This document shows, in pieces, positions 9,888-18,303 of a stretch of 64,000 nucleotides of DNA. Positions within the stretch are counted from its first letter, which is position 1, and every line of letters starts with the position of its first letter. This stretch comes from DATFXM01 sp035315885 (GTDB taxonomy: Bacteria; Acidobacteriota; Blastocatellia; UBA7656), in NCBI GenBank assembly GCA_035315885.1, contig DATFXM010000004.1, forward strand, positions 15,511 to 79,510, written 5' to 3'. The notes below the pieces were generated by a model. The model ran no database searches, was not told the origin of the DNA, and saw only the letters and a program-made list of their open reading frames with translations. The position numbers were made by a program, and so were the translations under genes.

Positions 9888-10331
9888 ATGAAATTGAGCG
9901 CTCAAGAAGAATACGGTCTTCGATGTTTGTTGCACGTGGCGCGGTGCGGCGAAGGGCCTACGATACCTGAGATAAGCATGGCAGAGGGTTTATCGGAGCC
10001 GTATGTCGCCAAACTCATGCGCGTGCTGCGCATCGGGGGCTTCGTGAAAAGCGCTCGGGGGCAGGTTGGTGGTTACGTTCTCGCGCGGCCCGCCGATCAG
10101 ATAATCGTGAGCGACACGCTGGATGTTCTGGGCGGCCGGCTCTTCGAGTCGAATTTTTGCGAGCGGCATGCAGGTAACGAGCAAACGTGCAATCACTCAG
10201 TGGATTGCGCAGTCCGTTCGCTGTGGCGGGCCATACAGGGCGCGGTCGATGATGTGGCGAGCAAACTAACGCTTCGCGATCTGTTGTCTCACGAACAACA
10301 GGTCACCTCACTGGTGAAAGGTAAGTTTTGA
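9888..10331 (+). CDS. Rrf2-family (IscR/SufR-like) Fe-S sensing transcriptional regulator
   Basis: 147 residues with an N-terminal winged helix (LSAQEEYGLRCLLHVA; the recognition helix follows EGLSEPYVAKLMR). Three cysteines at 91, 101 and 107 are the expected Fe-S ligands, but the spacing is C-X9-C-X5-C, not the C-X5-C-X5-C of IscR. As the last gene of the suf cluster it probably represses the operon when cluster supply is adequate. This is inferred from family and position. The gap to sufT is 80 bp, so it may also have its own promoter. Confidence 0.9.
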   Translation: MKLSAQEEYGLRCLLHVARCGEGPTIPEISMAEGLSEPYVAKLMRVLRIGGFVKSARGQVGGYVLARPADQIIVSDTLDVLGGRLFESNFCERHAGNEQTCNHSVDCAVRSLWRAIQGAVDDVASKLTLRDLLSHEQQVTSLVKGKF

Positions 10332-10387
10332 GTTCTGAGTCTTGCACATCAGACACCTTCTCCTCATCCACTCATCTCCTCATCCCC
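10332..10387. repeat. CTCATCC-type short repeat at the convergent rrf2/DUF3999 junction
   Basis: A degenerate TGAGTTC pair directly after the Rrf2 stop, then CTCATCC/CTCCTCATC units, fills the gap between two converging genes. The CTCATCC class is shared with the 3918-3949 cluster. Confidence 0.6.
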
Positions 10388-11668
10388 TCATCCAGCTTTT
10401 ACAACTCGTGCAGAACGTACCAGGCTCACGAGAATTGAGGCCAACGCGAGGCTCGACACTCCCAGCACTACGTAGATCAACCATGGCACTCGTTCAGTCA
10501 GCGGCTTCGGTTCCGGTCGGAAGGTAGGGTTCGAAATCATCTCGTCCATTTCGCACTTCGGCGGTTCGGCCGCAAGCGGCCACGACAGCCGAGTCTCAAA
10601 ATCGTACCGCGGCGCTTCGGCATTTGGATTACCAACGTAGAGGCTCAATGGAGAGGCTACTGCGCTGCTTGTCTCAAAAAAGAGCTGCCTGGCCGGCGCG
10701 GAGGCGGAAATGGAGTTGATTCCCAACGCAGGATTTGCGAAGTCGGTAATCGTGAGTCGCAGCTTGCGCGCGGATACCTCGTCGAACACGACGACAATCG
10801 GTTTGCGTTCGTCGCCGGCCCTTCTCCTTAAGTCCCCCGAGATTACCAGAATCGGGTTCTGCGGATCATCCGCTATCTCCAATGAAAACGGTCTTGAGAA
10901 CGCCTGGTCCGTTATATCGAGCGAAAGCCGGTCACACGGAACCCGGTTGCCGAGATCGAGGAGCAACGAGGAGCCTGGACCGCCTTCAGTCCTGGTTGGC
11001 TGCGCATAAGGAATCGAAAGATTCTGCGTCACGTTCTCACCGGTTTCCCGATGAGACATCATCACAGAAATCGAGTTGATCGCGGGCGCGCTTTTGTCCA
11101 CGAGTGAGTCTCCGGAAACGCGCGCCCGTAGATAGCGATAACGGCTCGTCGGGTAACCTACTTTGTTTGATTCCGCTGTCTTGTTGTCGGACTCGAAGCT
11201 GAACAGCAGTGCGCCTGTCTGCAACACGCGCCAAGCACGTGCATCATCGCTCCCGTCCAGTTCAACCGTGCGTCTGAAGTTCCTGCCCGCGGTTTCGATT
11301 ACTGCCTGATTGTGCGCCTCTGGGTTTTCACCGAGGTCCACCGTCAACTCGCTTATGCCTCCGGCGGCCTGCCCGCGATTGAGCTCTTTCGTCTGGATGC
11401 GACTGCTCGTATCAAACTCGCGACGAATCCGAAGTGCGTACGGGACTTCGCGGCCGGCGCCGTCGACAAGACGCAAGTCGGCAAGGTCCGTTCGAGCCTG
11501 CTCAAGGACCTGAGGGCTCAACGTGAGTCTGCACAGCCCCTCCGGTCGCGCTGTGGGCCGAGACACTCCAGCGTAGGACTGCCACGAGCTCATCGCGTCA
11601 TCTGCGAACGAGTACGTAGTTGACGCAAGCAGGCCTATGACGAGCAACGCGGCATTGATCTTTTTCAT
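10388..11668 (-). CDS. DUF3999 family envelope protein
   Basis: 426 residues. A signal peptide (MKKINAALLVIGLLASTTYS) is followed by a large extracytoplasmic beta-rich region and a C-terminal membrane helix (about residues 398-420). DUF3999 proteins have no established biochemical role but are commonly found with DUF2339 membrane proteins, as here. The start at 11668 has GGAG shortly upstream and overlaps the stop of the DUF2339 gene as ATGA, so the two are translated together. The reading frame continues upstream to 11836, but that part lies inside the partner gene. Confidence 0.85.
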   Translation of the reverse strand: MKKINAALLVIGLLASTTYSFADDAMSSWQSYAGVSRPTARPEGLCRLTLSPQVLEQARTDLADLRLVDGAGREVPYALRIRREFDTSSRIQTKELNRGQAAGGISELTVDLGENPEAHNQAVIETAGRNFRRTVELDGSDDARAWRVLQTGALLFSFESDNKTAESNKVGYPTSRYRYLRARVSGDSLVDKSAPAINSISVMMSHRETGENVTQNLSIPYAQPTRTEGGPGSSLLLDLGNRVPCDRLSLDITDQAFSRPFSLEIADDPQNPILVISGDLRRRAGDERKPIVVVFDEVSARKLRLTITDFANPALGINSISASAPARQLFFETSSAVASPLSLYVGNPNAEAPRYDFETRLSWPLAAEPPKCEMDEMISNPTFRPEPKPLTERVPWLIYVVLGVSSLALASILVSLVRSARVVKAG

Positions 11669-13638
11669 TCGGACTGCTCCTTGACTTGAAATGCTTTTTG
11701 GTAACCCCACGCAACCGCCATCAGAATCAAGCCGAGAACAAGGAACGCCACGATCCTGTAAAACTGCCGAAGTTCTGACATATCGAACACGATAACCTTG
11801 ATCACTGTGACGGTGAACAGAACAAGCGCCGCCCATCTGATTCCTGCCGCTCGTCTTACAAATCCGATTACCGCAAGCGCCGCGGCATAGACTGACCAGA
11901 GAATCGACACTGCCATTTTTCCGAGCCAGTAAAGGTGCGTAATGTCTCGCAGCTTTGGTCGCGAGGCCAGCGCGTCAAAGTACGTGTACGTTTCGACCGT
12001 AAGCACGAACCAGAGCGTACCTGCTCCGATCATTCCTACCGCAAACGCTACTCTGCCCTTCTCATCTTTCTGCTGATGCTTTCGAAGTAGCCAGGCCGTC
12101 GAGAATATCGCCAGCGCAACCGCGGCCGACGAAAGAAAGTAGCGGTTCAGCACCGGCGTGAACAAAGGCCTGTTTTCAAGATCAGTGTCCCAAAACAACA
12201 TCTTGCATAGAGACAGGCCCAGCACTCCAAGGCCCAGTATGCGGAGGTTTGTGGATCCGACTTCGAAACTGGCCCAGGCTATCAACAGCGCTTCGATCGA
12301 CCACGCGAGTGTTATCCAGTTAGAGCGCAATTGAATCGGTACCGCGAGCGTAACAAACGTCAGCGCCGTCACGACCATCAACAAAATCGCACGACGGTCA
12401 TCCGTCTTGCGCCCGATCATCAGCCGTACAGCACCCGCGTAGATCGCCCCAAGCGTGATCGCCAGTATGCCCATCCATTCGTGGTGATCTCGATCCAGTA
12501 GCTCATAGGCGGTGGCGAAGAAAACGAACGGGTTCAGGAGCAACAAAGCGAGACCTTCGATACTTGCCGCGTGCCTGCGGATAAGCTCCCGACCAATCTG
12601 TGCGGCTAAGAAAATCAGAAATACGGCCGTCTGAAATACAAGAACCGCGGGCCGCTTCGCTGGATGATAGTTCGTGTCGTACCAGGACCAGAACAGCAAA
12701 TGAGTTCCGGCGAACGCAATCGAACTTAGACCAGTCCAGCGTCTGAGCACTGCAAGAGCGCCGAAATCAAGCGCCCACAGATATCCAAAGAGGAACCTGT
12801 ACTGGTCTCGATCGGATCGCAACAGAACCGGCGCGAGAAACCCTCCGACCAGCGCCATAATCGCGATGGCCGGCGCGTTGTAGAAGTAGGAGAGGGCCGC
12901 CGCCTCGGCCACAAGAATCGCCAGGAAAGAAAATGCGGCCGCTTGATTTATCAGGTGATAAAACCCGAACGCACCGTAAGTCGAAAGGTACAGCAGCATG
13001 ATTCCGCCGGCGGTCATCATCTGTGAAAACACGCGCCAGCCTCTTCTGTGGTAGTGCATTCCGGCTGCGCACAAACCGATTCCCGCAATCATCCCTATTG
13101 CAACGCGCCCCAACTCGCCGATCCAGCGATTGTCGAAGGCATACTTCAGAAAAAAGGCCAGTGAAAAGAGGATGAGGACCACGGCCGCCCAACCGAGCCA
13201 GCGCCTGCCGATCAGAGACTCGACGTCTTCGGTACTTCTAGCGGCGGGCCTTGGCAACGCAATCGGCTCCTGCTCGACGGCGGGTGGCGGAGGCGTCGGT
13301 GCTGTCGGTGGCGGAGCTGTCGGTGGCGGAGGTGGAACGTCAGTGGGTGCCGTGGAGATTGGTTGAAACGGCGGCGTCTCCGGAACAGTCGGCTTGACGT
13401 CTTCTTTGACGGAAGGGGTTCGAACGTCTGCTGGTGTCTCGAGCGGCGGCCGTGGCATTCGCTCCCTGCGATCTGCTTCCGGCCGGGCTCGCATAAAAGC
13501 GCCTTCCAGAAAGTCGATTCTGGCTCCAAACTCTCGCCTCAAGTTTCGTAGTTGCGCCATTGCCACCAAGGGAAGCACAATGCCGCAGACTAATGCACCC
13601 AGGAAGACCAGGATCAGGATGGTAATAAGAATTTCCAT
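11665..13638 (-). CDS. DUF2339 family polytopic membrane protein
   Basis: 657 residues. An N-terminal helix (1-28) is followed by a cytoplasmic or periplasmic linker very rich in proline and threonine (about residues 75-130, with PPPPPT runs). Then come roughly 16-18 closely packed membrane helices from the GRRWLGWAAVVLILFSLAFFL segment to the C-terminus. DUF2339 function is not established. Its constant DUF3999 partner suggests an envelope complex. It is the first gene of a two-gene minus-strand operon. Confidence 0.87.
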   Translation of the reverse strand: MEILITILILVFLGALVCGIVLPLVAMAQLRNLRREFGARIDFLEGAFMRARPEADRRERMPRPPLETPADVRTPSVKEDVKPTVPETPPFQPISTAPTDVPPPPPTAPPPTAPTPPPPAVEQEPIALPRPAARSTEDVESLIGRRWLGWAAVVLILFSLAFFLKYAFDNRWIGELGRVAIGMIAGIGLCAAGMHYHRRGWRVFSQMMTAGGIMLLYLSTYGAFGFYHLINQAAAFSFLAILVAEAAALSYFYNAPAIAIMALVGGFLAPVLLRSDRDQYRFLFGYLWALDFGALAVLRRWTGLSSIAFAGTHLLFWSWYDTNYHPAKRPAVLVFQTAVFLIFLAAQIGRELIRRHAASIEGLALLLLNPFVFFATAYELLDRDHHEWMGILAITLGAIYAGAVRLMIGRKTDDRRAILLMVVTALTFVTLAVPIQLRSNWITLAWSIEALLIAWASFEVGSTNLRILGLGVLGLSLCKMLFWDTDLENRPLFTPVLNRYFLSSAAVALAIFSTAWLLRKHQQKDEKGRVAFAVGMIGAGTLWFVLTVETYTYFDALASRPKLRDITHLYWLGKMAVSILWSVYAAALAVIGFVRRAAGIRWAALVLFTVTVIKVIVFDMSELRQFYRIVAFLVLGLILMAVAWGYQKAFQVKEQSE

Positions 13639-13746
13639 AAACTGACTAACGTTTCAGCAACAACTTGGTGGGTGAAAACGCTTGGAGGCTCGCGCAGGTC
13701 GGCATTCTATGATTTGATCAGCACGAGGTCAACGCCCAAATAGACC

Positions 13747-14307
13747 TCAGCCGATGCGGCCCGGGCCGAGTACTACTGCACTGTAGGCAACCGCTTCCTT
13801 ATTTCCTCTGTTCGCATACGAGTGCTTCTGGTCCCCGCGGAAAACAACTACGTCCCCTGGAGAGAGCTCGTATTTCTCGCCTGACACCGTCAGCTCGACA
13901 CGTCCTGACTCGCAGGCCAGGTACTCGCGTGTTCCCATCCGGTGCGGGACGCCAGTCATTTGTGAACCCGGTTGTAGAAACATGCGATCCAGTTCCAACC
14001 CGTGGATCTGATCGGGCAGAAGCTTGCGAATCAAGACACCACCGCGTTTCTGCGTAGGAATTGAATCCGCGGCGTACAATCGCGCGACCGCCTTTGGCGG
14101 GCTGATCAATTCCTCGACGGGAACCTGAAGCGCCGCCGCGACTTTCACCAGTACCGACACAGTCGGATTAGCCGCGCCGGATTCCAGGTTCGACCACGTA
14201 GGCCTCGGCACTCCCGACACTTTCGAAAGCTGGTCCTGTGTGAGATTCCGGCTCTGCCGCAAATGCCTCACGTTCTGTGCAATGTACCTGGCAACCGCGT
14301 CTTCCAT
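13747..14307 (-). CDS. XRE-family transcriptional regulator with C-terminal cupin domain
   Basis: 186 residues. An N-terminal HTH_3 domain (LRQSRNLTQDQLSKVSGV, about 14-65) is joined by a short linker to a cupin_2 barrel (about 105-182), with GSQMTGVPHRMGTREYLACESG and SPGDVVVFRGDQKHSY as the two cupin motifs. Such proteins sense a small ligand and regulate nearby or metabolic genes. It is transcribed divergently from the SDR gene, and autoregulation from the shared 99-bp gap is likely but inferred. Confidence 0.92.
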   Translation of the reverse strand: MEDAVARYIAQNVRHLRQSRNLTQDQLSKVSGVPRPTWSNLESGAANPTVSVLVKVAAALQVPVEELISPPKAVARLYAADSIPTQKRGGVLIRKLLPDQIHGLELDRMFLQPGSQMTGVPHRMGTREYLACESGRVELTVSGEKYELSPGDVVVFRGDQKHSYANRGNKEAVAYSAVVLGPGRIG

Positions 14308-14313
14308 ACCAAC

Positions 14314-14342
14314 CTGTTAGCATTTGGCCAATATATTGTCAA
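14314..14342 (-). promoter_or_regulatory. Predicted promoter of the XRE-cupin gene, giving a nearly leaderless mRNA
   Basis: On the minus strand, TTGACA (14342-14337) lies 17 bp from TAACAG (14319-14314). The -35 is perfect and the -10 is weak. Only six bases separate the -10 from the start codon at 14307, so the transcript would begin at or next to the AUG. Palindromes CAATATATTG and TTGGCCAA lie within the spacer and are candidate operator halves. Confidence 0.4.
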
Positions 14343-14406
14343 CCGTGATGACATATCGACGGTGCAATCGTACGATGATGTGCAGGGCGATGGAGGTGAG
14401 AAGACA

Positions 14407-15141
14407 ATGTTCGATACAAGAGACAAGTCGATATTGATCACCGGTGGAAGTCGCGGACTCGGCCGCGCGCTGGCGCTCAAGCTGAGTGCAGAAGGTGCGA
14501 GAGTTGTTCTGGTGGCTCGCGAAACGCTCTCCCTCGACCGGACTATCGCCGAGATCCGACGGGCCGGGGGCAGCGCGTTTGCCATTGCCGCCGACGTGGG
14601 AGACAAGGAAGCGATCTATCCGATTGTCGGACAGGCGGCCGCGCTTGCCGGACCAATCGATGTGTTGATCAACAATGCAAGCAGCCTTGGGCCGGTGCCG
14701 TTGCGGTTGCTCGCGGACACGGACTGCGAGGATTTCGAACGAGTCCTTGCGGTAAACACAATTGGGCCGTTCAGGCTAATAAAAGCTGTCGCGGGTTCAA
14801 TGGCGCTAAGACAGAGCGGGCTGGTTGTGAATATATCCTCCGACGCGGCTGTGGAAGCCTATTCCGGCTGGGGAGTCTACAGCGCATCCAAAGCCGCGCT
14901 GGATCACCTGACTAGAATCGCGGCGGTCGAGTTTGCGGGCACCGGAGTACGCTTCTTGAGTGTCGATCCCGGTGAGCTCGATACACAGATGCATGCCGAC
15001 GCGATGCCGGACGCCGATCCCGCTACCTTGAAGCGGCCCGAGATGGCTGCTGAAGAGATCTTTTCGATAATCCGTTCCGCCGATGAGATCGAGAGCGGAG
15101 CAAGGCTGATAGCCTCGGAACGGGGGGTACTGCGATGTTAG
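14407..15141 (+). CDS. Short-chain dehydrogenase/reductase (SDR)
   Basis: 244-residue classical SDR. The cofactor motif TGGSRGLG is near residue 13, NNAS marks the NNAG-type strand, and the catalytic Ser (NISS), Tyr158 and Lys162 (YSASK) are all present. The substrate is unknown. GGAGG at 14392-14396 precedes the ATG at 14407; earlier in-frame starts would run into the divergent regulatory region. Its stop overlaps the following QueA-like gene by seven bases, so the two form an operon. Confidence 0.92.
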   Translation: MFDTRDKSILITGGSRGLGRALALKLSAEGARVVLVARETLSLDRTIAEIRRAGGSAFAIAADVGDKEAIYPIVGQAAALAGPIDVLINNASSLGPVPLRLLADTDCEDFERVLAVNTIGPFRLIKAVAGSMALRQSGLVVNISSDAAVEAYSGWGVYSASKAALDHLTRIAAVEFAGTGVRFLSVDPGELDTQMHADAMPDADPATLKRPEMAAEEIFSIIRSADEIESGARLIASERGVLRC

Positions 15142-16139
15142 CCGCACGCGAACCACGCAATGACGAACTGGCGGTGAGGCTTCTGGTGCTAGACGAACTC
15201 GGGTTGCACGACAGCGCGATCGAGTTGTTGCACGAATACCTTCGCCCTGGGGATCTGCTGGTGGTGAACGACGCGGCAACGATACCAGCGTCTCTGCACG
15301 GACGCGACCGCAGCGGCAATCCCCTGGAGGTACGGTTGACTTTGCAACTCGACGAGCGGACTTGGCGCGCGGTGTTGTTTGGTGCAGGAGACTGGCGAAT
15401 TGCAACGGAGGAGCGGCCTCGGCCGCCGCGCTTGCGAGCTGGTGATGAGATTTCGTTTAGCGAGGACTTCAAGGCCAGCGTGGTGAGGGAGAGCGGGCTG
15501 TCGGGCCGACTTCTGGACCTGGAATTCAACGTGGGCGGCGCCCAGCTATGGCGCGGTATTTATGCGCTCGGCCGGCCGGTTCAGTACTCGTATATGAAAT
15601 CGGAGCTTGATCTCTGGTCGGTACAGAACGTCTACGGTGGCAGACCGTGGGCTGTCGAGATGCCCAGCGCGGGACACGCGTTCAACTGGCGACTGCTTTT
15701 GAGTTTGAGAGAACACGGGGTTCAAATCGCGTCGTTGACTCATGGGGCCGGATTGTCATCGACCGGCGATCCGGAAATCGATCGCGATCTGCCGATGGCT
15801 GAGAGGTTCGAGATACCCGCAGCGACAATGCAGGCGGTCGAGGAGACTAGAGCGCGAGGCGGGCGCGTGATCGCGGTAGGAACTTCTGTAGTGCGCGCAT
15901 TGGAGAGCTACGGCAATGAGTTGGTTGGTCTCACCGAATTGAAAATCGGGGCGGGCTATAGACTGAAGAAGGTAGATGGCTTGATCACCGGCACGCACGA
16001 GGTCTCGGAGAGTCACTATCAACTGCTTCGGGCATTCGTGTCCGACTCGACGCTTGCGAGGATCAGCGCTTTTGTCGAGGGGCACAATTACCTGACGCAC
16101 GAGTTTGGAGATCTGTGCCTGATAAGTGCTGAGTGCTGA
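15135..16139 (+). CDS. QueA-like S-adenosylmethionine:tRNA ribosyltransferase-isomerase family protein
   Basis: 334 residues, slightly shorter than true QueA. Family segments are visible: GDLLVVNDAATIPASLHG near the N-terminus, and HGAGLSSTGDPEIDRDLPMAERFEI, GGRVIAVGTSVVRALES, ITGTHEVSESHYQLLRAF and LTHEFGDLCLI later. QueA transfers the ribosyl of SAM to preQ1 in tRNA during queuosine synthesis. No other queuosine gene is in the window, and several N-terminal QueA motifs look divergent, so this may be a paralogue with another substrate. The last residues (ISAEC) and the stop codon are encoded by the first copies of a TGAGTGC heptamer array. Confidence 0.82.
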   Translation: MLAAREPRNDELAVRLLVLDELGLHDSAIELLHEYLRPGDLLVVNDAATIPASLHGRDRSGNPLEVRLTLQLDERTWRAVLFGAGDWRIATEERPRPPRLRAGDEISFSEDFKASVVRESGLSGRLLDLEFNVGGAQLWRGIYALGRPVQYSYMKSELDLWSVQNVYGGRPWAVEMPSAGHAFNWRLLLSLREHGVQIASLTHGAGLSSTGDPEIDRDLPMAERFEIPAATMQAVEETRARGGRVIAVGTSVVRALESYGNELVGLTELKIGAGYRLKKVDGLITGTHEVSESHYQLLRAFVSDSTLARISAFVEGHNYLTHEFGDLCLISAEC

Positions 16140-16395
16140 GTGCTGAGTGTCAACCCCGAAGGGGGTTGTAGAACGAAGCCCAGGGTTACCCATCCTCGGC
16201 TACCCTGGGTTAAGTCGTCTAAGGAATCCAACCCCGAAGGGGTTGCAGAAGGTATACGAGTCTTGGTTATAGCAGTGTGCTTTCTCCAACCTCTTCGGGG
16301 TTGCGTCGTTTTTGAACGCCAACCCAGGGTAGCCGCGGACGGCAACCCTGGGCTTTGTTCTGCAACCCCTTCGGGTTGGCACTCAGCACTCACCA
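16126..16395. repeat. Composite inverted-repeat element, copy 1
   Basis: Architecture from left to right: TGAGTGC heptamers; hairpin H1 (CAACCCC-GAA-GGGGTTG type) at 16151-16168; hairpin H2 (CCCAGGG...CCCTGGG) at 16179-16209; H1 at 16229-16245; a unique centre; then complements of H1 (16287-16303), H2 (16323-16352) and H1 (16363-16378); then GCACTCA heptamers. It is non-coding: apparent reading frames across it are repeat artefacts. It fills the gap between the QueA-like gene and the converging DUF4440 gene. Confidence 0.9.
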
Positions 16396-16402
16396 CTCTC
16401 CC

Positions 16403-17245
16403 TCATCCCCGGCTTGAATGAACGGCCGCCAACTTCCAGTCCGTTCCTTTATTTATGAAGGTCAGAGTGTAAAAGATCGTGAGCGGGCTTGGATCCGGGC
16501 CGCTCGCAGCACCGGGAATCGAGATGCGTTGTCGTAGCGACTTGCCCCGCACTATTGCGGTGTCGCCATACACCGAAACCGCAACGTCGCTGGTCTCCAG
16601 TTTCGAGTATTTCAACTGGCCGGACTTCAAGTTGTCGAGCAAGCGTTCGCGAGTCCATCTGTCTCCGTTGCTATGCGTCCAAACGAGAGTCTCGTCCGTG
16701 ATTGATTCCAGCGAAGAGATGTCAGCCGTCAGGAGCGCCCGGTGAAAGCCGGCATCCAGGTCCGCGATTTCCTTTCGCAGTTCATCTTGCGCTTCGGGCA
16801 TCTTGGTCGCCTGCCACGCTACCGCTTGCCACATGCCGTTCCGCTTCAGAAAAGTGCCGGTGTTCAGGAATTGTGCGATGGAAGTCTTGCCGTTTCTCAC
16901 GGTGGTCGCAGTCAAGCGAAACGCTACGATAGCCGTGTCGCCGTACTGCTGAATGCGAATGTCCTCGGCGCCGTAGGTTGTTGGTTGAGCCGGACGCGTC
17001 GTTGCAGGCGTAGCTCTCGCCTCGCGTATTATGTCGGCTTTCCCGATTCGCCGCCCGGAAGAACCCGTGTAGATCAGATCCTCAGCCCAGAAGCGATCGT
17101 GCATGGCGGCGTCGTTCCGTGAAGCTCCCGCGAGGAACTCCTTCAGCAGAGCAGTCAGTTCGCCTGAATCGTCGCTTCGGTGTTGTGCGGCGGCGCCGAA
17201 CCCCAGGATCAACAACACGGTTATTGGATAGATAAGTCGTCTCAT
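16403..17245 (-). CDS. Secreted tandem DUF4440 (SnoaL/NTF2-like) protein
   Basis: 280 residues with a signal peptide (MRRLIYPITVLLILGFGAAAQ) and two NTF2-like DUF4440 domains (about 28-145 and 155-278). Each has the motif W..DL.YT.S.G or V.THSNG.R followed by a YGDTAIVAFR or YGDTAIVRGK strand. DUF4440 domains form small cone-shaped barrels whose role in this setting is unknown. Monocistronic on the minus strand. Confidence 0.85.
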   Translation of the reverse strand: MRRLIYPITVLLILGFGAAAQHRSDDSGELTALLKEFLAGASRNDAAMHDRFWAEDLIYTGSSGRRIGKADIIREARATPATTRPAQPTTYGAEDIRIQQYGDTAIVAFRLTATTVRNGKTSIAQFLNTGTFLKRNGMWQAVAWQATKMPEAQDELRKEIADLDAGFHRALLTADISSLESITDETLVWTHSNGDRWTRERLLDNLKSGQLKYSKLETSDVAVSVYGDTAIVRGKSLRQRISIPGAASGPDPSPLTIFYTLTFINKGTDWKLAAVHSSRG

Positions 17246-17261
17246 AAACGGTCCACCTCAG

Positions 17262-17382
17262 TTTAGGGTTCAGGGTTTCGGGTTTCTAGTTTCTGGTTAA
17301 GCGAGATGACTTCCAACTGATGGGATTGTCAGGAAAGACCAACCAGAAACTAGAAACCCAAAACCATAAACCCGAAACCCGT
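17262..17382. repeat. Inverted repeat with GGGTTTC-type units
   Basis: GGGTTTCTAGTTTCTGGTT at 17280-17298 is exactly complementary to 17341-17359. Further related GGGTTT/AAACCC units lie outside both arms. The 42-bp centre is unique. It sits between two minus-strand genes and could fold as a long hairpin in the transcript. Confidence 0.8.
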
Positions 17383-17383
17383 C

Positions 17384-18262
17384 TTACCGCCGACTGTCTG
17401 CTGCTTTCGAGGCTCTGGCGAAAAGCTCGCCCGACTTCAACCTGTTGCAGAGTTCCTTAAAGTCCGAGTGTGGGCTCACCCAACGTAGATCATCGACTGA
17501 ATCAAATACCGGGACGTCCAGCCGTAGCGTAGCCAGCGTACGAAACAGAAGAGCGTTGTCCCATTGTTCGAACAAAGACGTCGCAAGGCGTCGAGCTCCG
17601 CGAATCGATGAATCCCACTCGCGCCAGTCTTTCGGAATGTTCTCGAGATGGGAATATCGAGACAGAACCATTGCGGCAGCCTTAGGTCCCCAGCCCGCCA
17701 CGCCAGGAAATCCATCGGCGCTGTCGCCCACTACCGCGAGATAGTCCGGTATTGACCGCGGCGGCACGCCGAACTTTTGAATCACTCCCTCCTCATCTCG
17801 AATGGTCTCGCGTCTGCGGTCCAGTTGGACGACGCGAGTCCCGATCACGCACTGGCTCAAGTCTTTATCCGGAGTACAGATGATTACTTGAGTCACCCGG
17901 TCGTCCGCGGCCGCCTTTGCTGCAGCCGCGGCCAATGCATCATCAGCTTCGAATTCAATCATCGGCCATACAACGACTCCCATCGAATCGAGGGCCTCCT
18001 CGAGTAGAGGAAACTGCGAGAGCAACTCTGGAGGGACTCCTGCGCTTGTCTTGTAACCCGCGTACAAGTCGTTCCTGAAGGACTCGATCACATGGTCAGT
18101 AGCCACTCCAAGGTGTGTCGCGCCTCTTTCGAACATCGACAAAACGGAATGCAGAACGCCGCGCACCGCACCAATTTCCTGACCGCTCGTATCAGCAGCC
18201 GATGGCACGGCGAAAAAGTGACGAAACAGTTCATAGGTACCGTCCACAAGATGCACCAGCAT
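17384..18262 (-). CDS. 5'-3' exonuclease (Pol I N-terminal / FEN-like family)
   Basis: 292 residues matching the stand-alone 5'-3' exonuclease family. Key parts are the N-terminal LVDGTYELFRHFFA strand, the acidic EFEADDALA cluster, CTPDKDLSQ with its catalytic aspartates, and the helix-hairpin-helix region GVAGWGPKAAAMVLSRY with the preceding VGDSADGFPG. It probably processes flapped or nicked DNA or RNA primers. The fused polymerase part of Pol I is absent, and the length fits the single-domain family. Confidence 0.88.
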   Translation of the reverse strand: MLVHLVDGTYELFRHFFAVPSAADTSGQEIGAVRGVLHSVLSMFERGATHLGVATDHVIESFRNDLYAGYKTSAGVPPELLSQFPLLEEALDSMGVVVWPMIEFEADDALAAAAAKAAADDRVTQVIICTPDKDLSQCVIGTRVVQLDRRRETIRDEEGVIQKFGVPPRSIPDYLAVVGDSADGFPGVAGWGPKAAAMVLSRYSHLENIPKDWREWDSSIRGARRLATSLFEQWDNALLFRTLATLRLDVPVFDSVDDLRWVSPHSDFKELCNRLKSGELFARASKAADSRR

Positions 18263-18303
18263 ATTGACTCCGAGTCGAAACGAATCGCCGTGGGGCGGCG
18301 GGA

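Noticed and set aside
10388..11836. Longer N-terminus for the DUF3999 protein up to 11836
   Set aside because: The extension lies inside the DUF2339 gene; the signal peptide begins at 11668, where ATGA overlap and a ribosome site occur.
16140..16421. Open frames across the composite elements and heptamers (with NPEGVA-, STQHSALS- or NPGL-like residues)
   Set aside because: They arise from repeat sequence that lacks stops on one strand, appear in many frames at each element, and have no ribosome site.
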